A stretch of DNA of 50,763 bases from Actinomycetota bacterium (GTDB lineage: Bacteria > Actinomycetota > Actinomycetes > S36-B12): the NCBI GenBank assembly GCA_947449035.1, contig CANFQC010000012.1, positions 1 through 50,763 of the forward strand, read 5' to 3'. The notes beneath the pieces are model-generated. The model had not been told where the DNA came from. It worked only from the letters and a program-made list of their open reading frames with translations, and searched no databases. Shown piece by piece: positions 8,014 to 17,328 of this stretch. Within the stretch, counting starts at the first letter, position 1. The number at the start of each line of letters is the position of its first letter. The position numbers were made by a program, and so were the translations under genes.

Positions 8014-8964
8014 TCAGGGGGTCCGACGCTGGATCGACCCCACGGCAACGGCCACGAAGGTCATGATCACGCCAATCACCAGGTTGGTCGTCACAGTGGT
8101 GCCGGCTACCGGCACAAAGAGATCCAGAACAAGGCCCGCGGTCAGCTGCCCCGCGATGGAGATGAGGCCGAAGACGAGGACTCCGAGGCGGGGAACTCCC
8201 CAGGAGGCAGTCGAGATGAACGTGACTCCCATGACGCCCCCGAGGAACATCCACCATGGACCTGCCGAGGGTAGCTGCGCCTTTGCTCCCATGAAGAGTA
8301 CGCCGACAAGTGTTGCGAGGACCAAGATCGCGGTTCCGAAGAAGAAGGCCACCCAGGTCGCGGAAAAGGGCTGGCGTGCTGCTGCGCTCGTCACACCATT
8401 AAGTGCCTGCTGGACGGCTACAGCGGCGCCGGCGAACATTGCCAGGAAGATCGCGTAGTAACGAGCGTCGCCTCCCCCCAGCCGATTCGACAGCGCAACA
8501 ATCACCGCAGCAATGGCGATGAGAGCCGAAAGCACCCGGCGCATAGTTATGTGCTGGCGCCCGATCGGCCCAAGGCCATAGTGATCGACCACAAGCGAGT
8601 TCAGCGTCTGGCCCGCGACGATGCCGACGGAGAACATGGCGACGCCTATAAGCGCGACAGTGAAGCTCTGTGAAGCGACGAAGAGGCCGCCCAGAACCCC
8701 GGAAGGAAAGGCCCACCAAGGCAAGCTTCGGTCACGGAGCGAAGCGAAGATACGACCGAGACCTGCATGCATCGATTTCGAGAAGATCATCGCGATCGAG
8801 ATGATGACGAAGCCTGATCCAAAGGAGATCAAGGCCGCCTGCACACCGTTGCCGGTGTGATGGGTGAGTTCGCCATTGGCGCGCGCCTGCACAGCCACGC
8901 TGAAGCCGCCAAAAATAAAGATGACGAGAAACGTCCCGAACCCCAGGTGCCTGCGGGTGGTCAC
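8014..8964 (-). CDS. DUF606 / YdcZ-type DMT-superfamily transporter
   Basis: This 316-residue protein has about ten hydrophobic segments arranged as two similar halves. Each half has a repeated arrangement (GGFSVAVQARANGEL in the first, GAAVAVQQALNGVTS in the second). This is the fused, duplicated form of the DUF606 (YdcZ) family within the drug/metabolite transporter superfamily. The protein would lie in the cytoplasmic membrane. The substrate is unknown. It starts at a GTG 5 bases after the stop of the upstream secreted-protein gene, so the two may be co-transcribed. Confidence 0.85.
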   Translation of the reverse strand: MTTRRHLGFGTFLVIFIFGGFSVAVQARANGELTHHTGNGVQAALISFGSGFVIISIAMIFSKSMHAGLGRIFASLRDRSLPWWAFPSGVLGGLFVASQSFTVALIGVAMFSVGIVAGQTLNSLVVDHYGLGPIGRQHITMRRVLSALIAIAAVIVALSNRLGGGDARYYAIFLAMFAGAAVAVQQALNGVTSAAARQPFSATWVAFFFGTAILVLATLVGVLFMGAKAQLPSAGPWWMFLGGVMGVTFISTASWGVPRLGVLVFGLISIAGQLTAGLVLDLFVPVAGTTVTTNLVIGVIMTFVAVAVGSIQRRTP

Positions 8965-8969
8965 CTTGT

Positions 8970-9644
8970 TCAGCCGTTGTAGCGCGCGAGCAGCTTCGCG
9001 AAAGTGGAATCCTGCGTGCGCTTCTGCGTCGCAGTGATCGGCTTCGTCGAGTTCAACTGCAGCGCCTCAATTCCCGTGCCGACTCTCGCGGTGAGTCTGC
9101 GGCTGTAGCTGTCGGCGTATCGCGCCTTGGCACCGGGCTTACTGGTGGATTTCAGTGTCGCCACGATGATGCCGTCGGTGACCTTCGCGGTCACTGTGGT
9201 GGTGCGCGGCGGCATGGGCACGTTGTCATCGCCCTTGGTCGTGGTGTCGGTGCCCTGGCACTTCGGCACGGCCTTGGTGGCCATCTGGGTGAAGGCCTTG
9301 GTGGCCTGTACCTTGGAGGCGTACACGTAGATGTCCTGGATCCAGTTCAAGCCGGAGGAGTAGTCGATCTCGGAGAAGAGATTGAGCTGGTCGCCGACCG
9401 TGGTACCGGGTGCGTCACCGGTGGCTGTGAAGCACGCATCGGCAAACTCGGCACCCTTCTGCACGTTTGTGAAGGACTGATCGGTAGGCGTGCCGTACGA
9501 CGAGGGCAGATCACTGGCCTGAAGAAGCATCGCGTTCTGTGCTGGCGTGGGGTCCACCGCGAAGGCGGGTGCAGCGAACGCGGTCGCAGTGATCGCGACT
9601 GCAGCCACCGAGAGGGAGATACGCGAAGTCAGGGAACGAGTCAT
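8970..9644 (-). CDS. Secreted protein of unknown function
   Basis: The 224-residue product begins with a clear Sec signal peptide: MTRS, a hydrophobic core of about 20 residues, and an AFA cleavage site near residue 29 before VDPTPAQN. No lipobox cysteine is present. The mature part of about 195 residues has two cysteines near residues 71 and 129 that could form a disulfide. It resembles actinobacterial sensor-like exported domains with a 'LL...DLP..YG' start and alternating strands, but I do not recognise a named family with confidence. It lies 10 bases after purH. Confidence 0.75.
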   Translation of the reverse strand: MTRSLTSRISLSVAAVAITATAFAAPAFAVDPTPAQNAMLLQASDLPSSYGTPTDQSFTNVQKGAEFADACFTATGDAPGTTVGDQLNLFSEIDYSSGLNWIQDIYVYASKVQATKAFTQMATKAVPKCQGTDTTTKGDDNVPMPPRTTTVTAKVTDGIIVATLKSTSKPGAKARYADSYSRRLTARVGTGIEALQLNSTKPITATQKRTQDSTFAKLLARYNG

Positions 9645-9654
9645 GAGCCAGAGC

Positions 9655-11205
9655 CTAGTGAAAGAAGTGGCGGGTGCCGGTGAGGTACATGGTCACGCCT
9701 GCGGCCTTAGCGGCGGCAATGACCTCCTCATCGCGCACTGAACCACCGGGCTGCACGACCGCCGCAACACCGGCGTCGATGAGTACCTGAAGGCCATCGG
9801 CAAACGGGAAGAACGCATCTGATGCGGCAACCGAGCCCTTGATGCGCTCGCCGGCGCGATCGACAGCGAGCTTCGCTGAGTCGACGCGGTTGACCTGGCC
9901 CATTCCGACGCCGACCGCGGCGCCGTCCTTGGCCACGAGAATTGCATTCGACTTCACTGAGCGGCAGGCCCGCCAGGCGAACTCGAGATCAGCGAGAGTC
10001 GCAGCATCTGCGGCCTCACCGCAGGCGAGGGTCCAGGTCGAGCTGTCGTCACCTGTTGCATCGACTGCATCGACGTTCTGCTGCAGCATGCCGCCGCTGA
10101 TGACGCGCATCTCGCGCACGCCAGCAACAGGAGGCTCGACGATGAGGACGCGCAGATTCTTCTTGGCGCTCAGGATCTCGAGCGCGGCCGGCTCGACCGC
10201 AGGGGCGACGAGAACCTCAGTGAAGACATCTCCCATGGCGGTGGCCATCTCTGCGGTGACCGCACGATTGGCAGCGACCACGCCGCCGAAGGCCGAGACC
10301 GGGTCAGTGGCAAAGGCCTTCCGGTAGGCATCAGCGACATCAGACCCGACGGCGATGCCGCACGGATTCGCATGCTTGATGATCGCCACCGTCGGCTCGG
10401 AGTGATCGAAGGCCGCACGACGCGCAGCATCGGCGTCGACGTAGTTGTTGTACGACATCTCCTTGCCCTGCAGCTGCTCGCCTGCAGCAAGACCGCTCGC
10501 TGCACCTGCATTGACGTACACGGCTGCTTGCTGATGCGGGTTCTCGCCGTAACGCAAGACGTTCTCACGCTGCCAGGCTGCGCCCGCGAAGGCCGGAAAG
10601 CCTGAATCGTCGGGGCTGACAACCGTGCCGAGCCACGTGGCCACGGCAATGTCGTAGGTAGCGGTGTGCGCGAAGGCTTCGGTTGCAAGAGCAGCACGCT
10701 GTTCGAGACTGAAGCCCTCCCCCGCCACGGCCGTGAGCACATCGGCATAGCGGGCAGGCGAGGTGACGACGGCAACGTTGGCGTAGTTCTTCGCGGAAGC
10801 GCGCACCATTGCGGGGCCACCGATGTCGATCTGCTCGACGCAGTCGTCGATGTTGGCGCCGGACGCGACGGTCTGGGTGAACGGATAAAGGTTCACGACC
10901 ACGAGCTCGAAGGCAGCAATGCCGAGCTCATCAAGCTGCTGCTTGTGGGAGTCCTTGCGCAGGTCGGCGAGCAGACCGCCGTGAATCTTCGGGTGCAGGG
11001 TCTTCACTCGACCATCGAGGCACTCAGGGAATCCGGTGACGTCAGGCACCTGGGTAACAGCGAACCCTGCATCTGCGATCGTCTTTGCCGTGGAGCCGGT
11101 CGACACCATCTCGACACCCGCAGCCGTTAGGCCGGCCGCAAGCTCGAGCAGCCCCGTCTTGTCGTAGACCGACACGAGTGCGCGGCGCATGGGGCGAGTG
11201 CTCAT
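9655..11205 (-). CDS. purH: Bifunctional AICAR transformylase / IMP cyclohydrolase PurH
   Basis: This 516-residue enzyme makes the last two steps of IMP synthesis. An N-terminal MGS-like cyclohydrolase domain (about 1-150) shows [22 protein letters not shown] and [12 protein letters not shown]. The C-terminal AICAR transformylase domain carries [14 protein letters not shown] and the catalytic Lys-His pair in IKHANPCG, and ends with a GTRHFFH tail. It is one of the best-conserved genes in the window. Its ATG overlaps the purN stop as TAATG, so it is translated by coupling with purN. IMP then feeds guaB and guaA further right in the window. Confidence 0.98.
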   Translation of the reverse strand: MSTRPMRRALVSVYDKTGLLELAAGLTAAGVEMVSTGSTAKTIADAGFAVTQVPDVTGFPECLDGRVKTLHPKIHGGLLADLRKDSHKQQLDELGIAAFELVVVNLYPFTQTVASGANIDDCVEQIDIGGPAMVRASAKNYANVAVVTSPARYADVLTAVAGEGFSLEQRAALATEAFAHTATYDIAVATWLGTVVSPDDSGFPAFAGAAWQRENVLRYGENPHQQAAVYVNAGAASGLAAGEQLQGKEMSYNNYVDADAARRAAFDHSEPTVAIIKHANPCGIAVGSDVADAYRKAFATDPVSAFGGVVAANRAVTAEMATAMGDVFTEVLVAPAVEPAALEILSAKKNLRVLIVEPPVAGVREMRVISGGMLQQNVDAVDATGDDSSTWTLACGEAADAATLADLEFAWRACRSVKSNAILVAKDGAAVGVGMGQVNRVDSAKLAVDRAGERIKGSVAASDAFFPFADGLQVLIDAGVAAVVQPGGSVRDEEVIAAAKAAGVTMYLTGTRHFFH

Positions 11206-11765
11206 TACTGGGCTCCGATCATGTGCGTGACAACGTCGACGAGGAGTCGACGCTCCTGGATCTTGATGCGTTCGTGCAGGGAATCCTCGGTGTCATCAGG
11301 CTCGATGATGACCGCGGTCTGGGCGATGATGCTGCCGGTGTCGACGCCTTCGTCGACGAAGTGCACCGTGCAGCCGGTGACCTTTACTCCGTAGGCAAGC
11401 GCATCGCGCACGCCGTGTGCACCAGGGAATGCCGGCAGCAACGCGGGGTGGGTATTGATGATGCGCCCCCGATACGCCTCGACGATCTCGGCTCCGATGA
11501 TGCGCATGAAACCGGCACTCACGATGAGATCGGGTTCAACCGCGCGAATGGCAGCGAGCAGGCCCGCATTCCAGTCGGCGCGGGTGTCGAAGTCGGCCGG
11601 GCTCACGGTGAAGGCAGCGATACCTGTCTCGGTGGCACGGGTCAGTGCGTAAGCATCGGGGGTGTCGGAGCCAACTGCCACGACCGCATTGCCGACAGGG
11701 GAATCGAGGAGTGCCTGCAGCAGGGATCCTGAGCCGGAGGCGAGTACCAGGATTCGGGAGGTCAC
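11205..11765 (-). CDS. purN: Phosphoribosylglycinamide formyltransferase PurN
   Basis: PurN transfers a formyl group from 10-formyl-tetrahydrofolate to GAR in purine synthesis. The 186-residue length is normal. Visible features are the [18 protein letters not shown] phosphate loop and the catalytic triad: Asn and His in [17 protein letters not shown] (about residues 105-120) and the aspartate in [10 protein letters not shown]. It lies directly upstream of purH with a one-base stop-start overlap, and about 23 bases after the membrane-protein gene, the usual actinobacterial arrangement. Confidence 0.97.
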   Translation of the reverse strand: MTSRILVLASGSGSLLQALLDSPVGNAVVAVGSDTPDAYALTRATETGIAAFTVSPADFDTRADWNAGLLAAIRAVEPDLIVSAGFMRIIGAEIVEAYRGRIINTHPALLPAFPGAHGVRDALAYGVKVTGCTVHFVDEGVDTGSIIAQTAVIIEPDDTEDSLHERIKIQERRLLVDVVTHMIGAQ

Positions 11766-11788
11766 TGCCTAAATCTATCGGTCGAGCT

Positions 11789-12499
11789 TCAGTGCACCTG
11801 CTCCGCATTGAGCTGGCGGTACACATGGGAGGTCACGAGCAGCGAATACGGCAAGAGCACCAGGGTCAGCACCCCGAACAGGATGCTCCCGATCAGCATC
11901 GTGCCCACGATGAACACGGTCAGGATCAGCATCGGCACGATATTTGAGCGTGCCGCCATGGCACTTGCCTTCAACGCCTCGCCGACCGACATCCCCTTAT
12001 CGAGGATGTAGAAGGGGGCGAGCTGGAAGAACAGGATGACGACCAGGCCCGGCAGGATGCACAGGCCCAGGCCAACGATCGTGGCAATGCTGTAGACCAC
12101 GGAGAACAGGGCGAAGGTGCCGAAGTGGGCCTCCGGGAGCATGTCGGACAGGAGTGGAATTCGATCCTTCGACATCCCTATCGCTGCTCGGTACACCCCG
12201 TACTTGGCAATTCCCGCGATCGCCGTGAAGATCACCGACATTACGAGTGTCACCAAGATCGCCGACATTGACGAGTTCACGGCCGCCTGGCACTCAGCGC
12301 TAGCGAGACTGTCGCACTGGGCGAGGGTGCGCTCGAGGAGATCAGAGATCGGTCCGGAGCCCAGGCCCTGGATGATGAAAATGACGACCACGATTGCCGC
12401 GAGTCCGATGAGCACGCCTGGACTCCGCTTGAAGGCCACGAATCCCCAACGGAAAGCCGCTCCCATATTCACGCGAGGGGCGGGCGTTGCGTCACTCAT
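11789..12499 (-). CDS. Multi-pass membrane protein of unknown function
   Basis: This 236-residue protein has five or six hydrophobic segments, at roughly 27-48, 78-100, 123-150, 155-170, 185-210 and 208-230. It begins with a polar MSDATPAPRVNMGAAFRWGFVAFKRSP lead. Patterns such as GEALKASAMAARSNIVPMLIL resemble the DUF975 or GlpQ-type membrane-domain proteins, but no named family can be assigned safely. Its start overlaps the 3' end of the PerM-like gene by 8 bp, and purN follows 23 bases later, so it belongs to the same operon. Confidence 0.75.
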   Translation of the reverse strand: MSDATPAPRVNMGAAFRWGFVAFKRSPGVLIGLAAIVVVIFIIQGLGSGPISDLLERTLAQCDSLASAECQAAVNSSMSAILVTLVMSVIFTAIAGIAKYGVYRAAIGMSKDRIPLLSDMLPEAHFGTFALFSVVYSIATIVGLGLCILPGLVVILFFQLAPFYILDKGMSVGEALKASAMAARSNIVPMLILTVFIVGTMLIGSILFGVLTLVLLPYSLLVTSHVYRQLNAEQVH

Positions 12500-13820
12500 C
12501 TGAAGACTCCGTGTTCTTGGGCAGGAGGATTACCTGCGTATTGCTCTGGTCGAGAACACTCGAAGGCGTGATCGCCGGTTCGTCCGACGGCGCGGCATCC
12601 GGAAGATCGATCACTTCGGGTGCTTCCGCGATCACCTCATCGGGCAAGATCTCCTCGATCACGTACTCCTTCAGCGGTCGGCGGCCGAAGGCGAGAGTCA
12701 CCGGAATGGATCCCACGCACAAAAGTACGAAGACAAGAAGTGCGGTGAGGACCGGAGCAGGGCCAAGATCGCGAAGGCGCTCCACTCCCACCGATCCATT
12801 CGACATCAGCACGGCAAGCAGAACGGCGATTGCAGCTATGCCAGACGAGGCTGCAGCGACTCCGGCACGTTGCAGTGCGGGAAGCACGATGCGGCGCGAG
12901 ATCCAGATGCCGACCAGGACGCCTGCACCGACAAGCAGCACCGGCAAGAACCACTGCGCGGTCGACGAGCCAGAAGGCAGTGCGGCGAGAAGCGGGAAAG
13001 GTGGCAGTTCAGTGGGAACCGAGTTCGGCACGAAGGGCGAGACCACTGCGCCGGCCCCAATGGTCACTGCGCTGCCCGCGCTGTAAGCAAGTGTCCAGGT
13101 GAGCATCATCGGCAGGTAGCCAATGCCGAGAAGAAGGAGCACCAGGCCACCGACTGGCCCAGCGTTCAAAGCCGTCTGCATATCGATGGCAGTCGGGAAT
13201 CCGGTCAACAAAGCCACCAGGAAGATGACGGACGACACCGCGATCAGCACGATGATGGCCAGGCCGGCGGCTTGCCCGATGATTCGCCGAGTCGGCGACA
13301 GTGCAACGCGCCGCGCCGCGATGCGTGCTCGGAGCACGCCCCATCCGAAGGCGAGCAACGCCACGACCGCAGTGGTGATCGCGGATCGCGTAGCGCTTGT
13401 CGCGACTGATTCGGTCCCCGAGATCAGGGATGCCACGAGACCGAGAAGTGCGTAGACGATGACTGCCGTCGCGATGACAACCGCACGTTCGCCCCTGGTC
13501 TTCGCATGCGAGACGTGTGCGGCCCATCGGCCAGCCAGTACGAGGAGCACGACCGGGATAACGAGCAGACCCCAGGGAAGCAGCGAGTACCAGACCGCGC
13601 CGAGTCGGATGGGAACGTCATTCGCTACCAGCCACGCAGCTGAACTCGAGCGAAGGACGGATCCCCAGCCAGAGCTCGAGGAGGGAGATGCCACCTGGGT
13701 GAGGAAAACGGGAATCGCCACGATGACTAGTCCGATAAGCGCCGCCCACAGGGCACCTAGGGCACCGGCCACGAGGTGCCCCGGCCGCACACTGGGCGCA
13801 GCGGGGCGAGGGATCTTCAC
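12492..13820 (-). CDS. DUF6350 / PerM-like cell-division membrane protein
   Basis: The GTG at 13820 follows a GGGAAGG ribosome-binding sequence and gives 442 residues. The longer ORF start has no such signal. The protein has about nine to ten hydrophobic segments, opening with RPGHLVAGALGALWAALIGL and including the WYSLLPWGLLVIPVVLLVLAGRW segment typical of DUF6350. It ends with an acidic cytoplasmic tail rich in Glu, Asp and Pro. The family sits beside purN-purH in actinobacteria, and the mycobacterial member PerM supports cell division under stress. That role is inferred here by family and position. Confidence 0.8.
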   Translation of the reverse strand: MKIPRPAAPSVRPGHLVAGALGALWAALIGLVIVAIPVFLTQVASPSSSSGWGSVLRSSSAAWLVANDVPIRLGAVWYSLLPWGLLVIPVVLLVLAGRWAAHVSHAKTRGERAVVIATAVIVYALLGLVASLISGTESVATSATRSAITTAVVALLAFGWGVLRARIAARRVALSPTRRIIGQAAGLAIIVLIAVSSVIFLVALLTGFPTAIDMQTALNAGPVGGLVLLLLGIGYLPMMLTWTLAYSAGSAVTIGAGAVVSPFVPNSVPTELPPFPLLAALPSGSSTAQWFLPVLLVGAGVLVGIWISRRIVLPALQRAGVAAASSGIAAIAVLLAVLMSNGSVGVERLRDLGPAPVLTALLVFVLLCVGSIPVTLAFGRRPLKEYVIEEILPDEVIAEAPEVIDLPDAAPSDEPAITPSSVLDQSNTQVILLPKNTESSDE

Positions 13821-13895
13821 TGGTCTACCTTCCCAGACTCTTGCACGTGCTCCCCCGTGCGACACCTCACCGACACCGTCGAATCAGGGGATGAA

Positions 13896-14654
13896 TCACC
13901 CCATGATGATCAGCCAAAGTGCGGCAAGCGCACTGACAATGAGCGCGACCGTGGTGAACACCTTGGGATTCATTCGGCGGAACGCCAATGCGCCGACAAC
14001 GCCTCCCACCGCCAGAGCGGGGATGAAACAAAGGCTGATGAGAAGGGAATTCCACGTCAGAAGGTGCAAGCTCACAACAAAGGGAACCTTGATGAAGTTG
14101 AGAATCATGAAGAACCACGTTGCGGTACCCATGAAGGCAAGCATCGAAACGCGCATCTTCACCAGGTAGAGGGTCATCGCCGCACCTCCTGCGTTCGCGC
14201 CCATCGTTGTCATACCAGTCAGCGTTCCAAAGAAGGCAATTGCCAGCTTGTTCTCGATTCCAGGGTGATCGTCTGTCACGCTCTTTTCTGTGCGGAGCCG
14301 CCACACCTCCAGTAAGACCGAGGTCAGGATGAGAAGCCCCAAGATTCGACTGACAAGGATCATGCTCGCGAATTCGAAGAGAAGCGCAGTAAGAACGAAT
14401 CCCACCAGCACGCCCGGCACGAGTCGGCGAATGAGGTGCCAGTCGGCGTGGGATCGATACAGCGCGAGCGCCATGAAATCACCGAGGATCAAGAGCGGCA
14501 CGACAAAACCAGTGGCGACCGCAGGCCCAAGGGCCGCAGCGATAATCGGACCCGCCATGACTCCAGCAACCGGCATGCCGGTCTTGGAAAATCCATAGAG
14601 AACTACGGACACGGCGACTACGAGAATCAGAACGAGCGACCAGGTCTCAGGCAC
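13896..14654 (-). CDS. TauE/SafE-family sulfite/organosulfonate exporter-like protein
   Basis: This 252-residue protein has eight or so hydrophobic segments in two related halves. The first half holds GFSKTGMPVAGVMAGPIIAAALG and the second GTLTGMTTMGANAGGAAMTLYLVKMR; both carry the small-residue-rich re-entrant pattern of the TauE/SafE (DUF81) carriers. Members move sulfite, sulfoacetate or other small anions; the ligand here is unknown. It starts with GTG 14654 after a GGGAAG site. Only 22 bases separate it from the strong hairpin that ends sucCD, so it has little room for its own promoter and may depend on read-through. Confidence 0.85.
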   Translation of the reverse strand: MPETWSLVLILVVAVSVVLYGFSKTGMPVAGVMAGPIIAAALGPAVATGFVVPLLILGDFMALALYRSHADWHLIRRLVPGVLVGFVLTALLFEFASMILVSRILGLLILTSVLLEVWRLRTEKSVTDDHPGIENKLAIAFFGTLTGMTTMGANAGGAAMTLYLVKMRVSMLAFMGTATWFFMILNFIKVPFVVSLHLLTWNSLLISLCFIPALAVGGVVGALAFRRMNPKVFTTVALIVSALAALWLIIMG

Positions 14655-14676
14655 GCGCGCTTCCCTTCGCGGAATG

Positions 14677-14718
14677 CGAGAGGGCGGCCATGGGATTCAC
14701 CCTAGGACCGCCCTCTCG
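14677..14718 (-). terminator. Strong hairpin after sucCD
   Basis: A perfect 11-bp inverted repeat, CGAGAGGGCGG (14677-14687) with CCGCCCTCTCG (14708-14718), begins 22 bases past the sucD stop. Inside the 20-base loop, CCATGGG and CCCTAGG can partly extend the stem. There is no T-run. It is a likely terminator or attenuator between sucD and the TauE-type gene. Confidence 0.75.
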
Positions 14719-14739
14719 AAGTACAAGACATGACAAGGA

Positions 14740-15612
14740 CTAGCCCTTAGTCATGATCTCCCGCATGAGCTGCGCGGTAGCCGACGGAGTCTTGCCGACC
14801 TTGACGCCCACGGCCTCGAGCGCTTCCTGCTTCGCAGCGGCAGTGCCTGCGGAGCCGGAGACGATGGCGCCCGCGTGGCCCATGGTCTTGCCCTCGGGTG
14901 CGGTGAAGCCTGCGACGTAACCCACGACCGGCTTGGTGATGTGCTTGCCGATGTAAGCAGCAGCACGCTCCTCGGCGTCGCCGCCGATCTCGCCGATCAT
15001 GACGATGGCATCAGTGTTCGGATCATCCTGGAATGCCTGCAGTGCATCGATGTGCGTGGTGCCGATGATCGGGTCACCGCCGATGCCGACGCAGGTGGAG
15101 AAACCGAAGTCACGAAGCTCGTACATCATCTGGTAGGTCAGCGTGCCCGACTTCGATACGAGACCGATGCGGCCTGACTTGGTGATGTCGGAGGGGATGA
15201 TGCCCGCGTTCGAGACACCGGGCGTGATGATGCCCGGGCAGTTCGGACCGATGATGCGGGTCTTGCCCGAGTTCTGCGAGTACTGGAAGAACTCAGCGGT
15301 GTCGTGAACCGGGATGCCCTCGGTGATCACCACGGCGAGCGGGATCTGGGCATCGACTGCCTCGATCACTGCGGCCTTGGCGAACTTCGGCGGCACGAAC
15401 ACGACGGTGACATTCGCACCGGTCGCAGCCATGGCGTCCTGGACGCTGTTGAAGACCAGAATGCCATCAACTTCCTGGCCGGCCTTTCCCGGGGTGACGC
15501 CACCGACAACATTGGCGCCGGAGGCAACCATGCGACGGGTGTGCTTGGTGCCCTCCGAACCGGTCATGCCCTGAACGATGATCTTGCTGTTCTCATCAAG
15601 CCAAATAGCCAT
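14740..15612 (-). CDS. sucD: Succinyl-CoA synthetase, alpha subunit (SucD)
   Basis: The 290-residue alpha subunit carries the CoA-binding Rossmann domain ([15 protein letters not shown], residues 11-25) and the phosphohistidine in [13 protein letters not shown] (about residue 245). The GPNCPG and [10 protein letters not shown] motifs are also present. With SucC it converts succinyl-CoA, ADP or GDP and phosphate to succinate, CoA and nucleoside triphosphate in the TCA cycle. It follows sucC by 6 bases. Its substrate succinyl-CoA would also be the CoA donor for the CoA-transferase encoded near 32-33 kb. Confidence 0.98.
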   Translation of the reverse strand: MAIWLDENSKIIVQGMTGSEGTKHTRRMVASGANVVGGVTPGKAGQEVDGILVFNSVQDAMAATGANVTVVFVPPKFAKAAVIEAVDAQIPLAVVITEGIPVHDTAEFFQYSQNSGKTRIIGPNCPGIITPGVSNAGIIPSDITKSGRIGLVSKSGTLTYQMMYELRDFGFSTCVGIGGDPIIGTTHIDALQAFQDDPNTDAIVMIGEIGGDAEERAAAYIGKHITKPVVGYVAGFTAPEGKTMGHAGAIVSGSAGTAAAKQEALEAVGVKVGKTPSATAQLMREIMTKG

Positions 15613-15618
15613 TGCGCT

Positions 15619-16806
15619 CTACTTCCCGGCCTTGCGTGCAGCGGCCAGTTCGGCCACGCGACGCGCAGCATCGTCCATGGTGTCAACAATCTCGATCAGG
15701 GGGTGCTTCGCATCGGTGAGGATGCGGCGGCCCTCGATGGCGTTGTTGCCATCGATACGGCAGACGATCGGCTTAGTGGCCGGGGTGCCCTGCTTCTCGA
15801 GCAGTTCGAGGGCCTGGATCACGCCGTTGGCAACCGCGTCACACGAGGTGATGCCGCCGAAGACGTTCACGAACACGGCCTGGACCTCGGGATCGTTGAG
15901 CACGATGTCGAGGCCATTGGCCATGACAGTCGCGCTCGCGCCACCGCCGATGTCGAGGAAGTTGGCGGGCTTCATGCCACCGAACTCCTCGCCGGCGTAG
16001 GCCACGACGTCAAGGGTGCTCATGACGAGACCCGCGCCGTTGCCGATGATGCCGACGTCGCCAGTGAGCTTGACGTAGTTGAGGTCGAACTCCTTCGCGC
16101 GCAACTCGATCGGGTCGGTGCCCGCGCGATCGACCATGCCTTCGTACGACTCGAGGCGGTAGGCCGCGTTGTCGTCAATGGTGACCTTGCCGTCGAGTGC
16201 CAGGATCTGGCCCTCGGGGGTGAGCACGAGCGGGTTGACCTCGACCAGGGTCGCGTCTTCCTTCACTAGGACTTCCCAGAGCTTCATCAAGACGTTGACG
16301 ACCTGATCGGCGATCTTCGCGTCGAACTTCGCGGCAGCGACGATCTCGCGAGCCTTCGCCTCGGTGCAGCCCTCGAGTGCATCGACGCGGATCATGGCGA
16401 GTGCATCGGGGTTGTTGGCCGCGACCTCTTCGATCTCGACACCACCTTCGACACTTGCCATGGCCAGGAAACAGCGGTTCGCGCGGTCGAGCATGAAGGA
16501 GACGTAGTACTCCTCGGCGATATCGCTGGCCTGAGCGACGAGCACACGGTGAACCGTGTGTCCCTTGATGTCGAGGCCGAGGATGTCGGTTGCGCGGGCC
16601 TTGGCCTCAGCTGGATCCTCAGCGAGCTTGACGCCGCCTGCCTTGCCGCGGCCGCCCACCTTCACCTGCGCCTTGACGACAACGGGCTTGCCGATGCGAG
16701 TGGCGATGGCCTCTGCGGCCTCGGGAGTGGTGCACACCTCCCCGGGCGTGGTCGGCACATCGTGCTTCAGGAAGAGTTCTTTTGCCTGGTATTCGTACAA
16801 GTCCAC
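15619..16806 (-). CDS. sucC: Succinyl-CoA synthetase, beta subunit (SucC)
   Basis: The 395-residue ATP-grasp subunit starts [22 protein letters not shown] and shows [18 protein letters not shown] (the nucleotide loop, residues 45-62). The [20 protein letters not shown] metal-binding strand and the C-terminal [16 protein letters not shown] power-helix region are also visible. It is the first gene of the sucCD pair and an A/T-poor 75-base gap separates it from the B12-binding gene. A ribosome-binding AGGAGCT sequence precedes the ATG. The start is secure because the N-terminus is strongly conserved. Confidence 0.98.
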   Translation of the reverse strand: MDLYEYQAKELFLKHDVPTTPGEVCTTPEAAEAIATRIGKPVVVKAQVKVGGRGKAGGVKLAEDPAEAKARATDILGLDIKGHTVHRVLVAQASDIAEEYYVSFMLDRANRCFLAMASVEGGVEIEEVAANNPDALAMIRVDALEGCTEAKAREIVAAAKFDAKIADQVVNVLMKLWEVLVKEDATLVEVNPLVLTPEGQILALDGKVTIDDNAAYRLESYEGMVDRAGTDPIELRAKEFDLNYVKLTGDVGIIGNGAGLVMSTLDVVAYAGEEFGGMKPANFLDIGGGASATVMANGLDIVLNDPEVQAVFVNVFGGITSCDAVANGVIQALELLEKQGTPATKPIVCRIDGNNAIEGRRILTDAKHPLIEIVDTMDDAARRVAELAAARKAGK

Positions 16807-16881
16807 GTGGACAGCTCCTTCGCGGCTGCTCGGTGAGTGGTGAGATTACGGCCGTGCGGTGTTCGGTGAAGAGTCGTGCGA

Positions 16882-17280
16882 TTAGTCGTTGTTCGTGTGA
16901 GCGACCACCCAGTCAACGATCGACTGCATGGATGTACCTGGGGTGAAAATCTCGGTGACTCCCATGTCCTTGAGCACCGGGATGTCGTCGTCGGGGATGA
17001 TTCCGCCGCCGAAGACGAGGATGTCGGTGGCGCCGCGCTGCTTGAGGAGTTCCATCACCTCGGCGAAGAGGGTCAGGTGCGCGCCCGACAGGATCGACAG
17101 ACCGATGACATCGGCGTCTTCCTGGATTGCGGCGTCAACAACTTGGGCCGGAGTCTGGTGCAGGCCGGTGTAGATCACCTCAATGCCGGCATCGCGCAGA
17201 GCGCGTGCGACGACCTTGGCACCACGATCGTGTCCATCAAGGCCAGGCTTGGCGATGATGACGCGGGCGGGAGAAGTCAT
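16882..17280 (-). CDS. Stand-alone cobalamin (B12)-binding domain protein
   Basis: This 132-residue protein is a complete B12-binding Rossmann domain like the C-terminal domain of methylmalonyl-CoA mutase. The base-off, His-on motif DGHDRG (DxHxxG) is at about residues 15-20, followed by [11 protein letters not shown], the [10 protein letters not shown] loop and the GGGIIPDDD loop. Such proteins serve as the small subunit of split acyl-CoA mutases (methylmalonyl- or isobutyryl-CoA mutase type). The large subunit is not in this window. Its place just upstream of sucCD fits methylmalonyl-CoA to succinyl-CoA metabolism, but the partner is unknown. Confidence 0.88.
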   Translation of the reverse strand: MTSPARVIIAKPGLDGHDRGAKVVARALRDAGIEVIYTGLHQTPAQVVDAAIQEDADVIGLSILSGAHLTLFAEVMELLKQRGATDILVFGGGIIPDDDIPVLKDMGVTEIFTPGTSMQSIVDWVVAHTNND

Positions 17281-17328
17281 GAGCGTGACTTTAGCCGCCC
17301 GCCATGAGGGAAATCCGTGGTCTAGCCC

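Noticed and set aside
13843-13860. GCACG...CGTGC repeat between the TauE-type and PerM-like genes
   Set aside because: Only five pairs with an eight-base loop and no T-run; too weak to call a terminator.
15304-16269. A 321-codon plus-strand open frame opposite sucD-sucC
   Set aside because: It lies wholly antisense to intact sucC and sucD; its composition is the complement of their codons.
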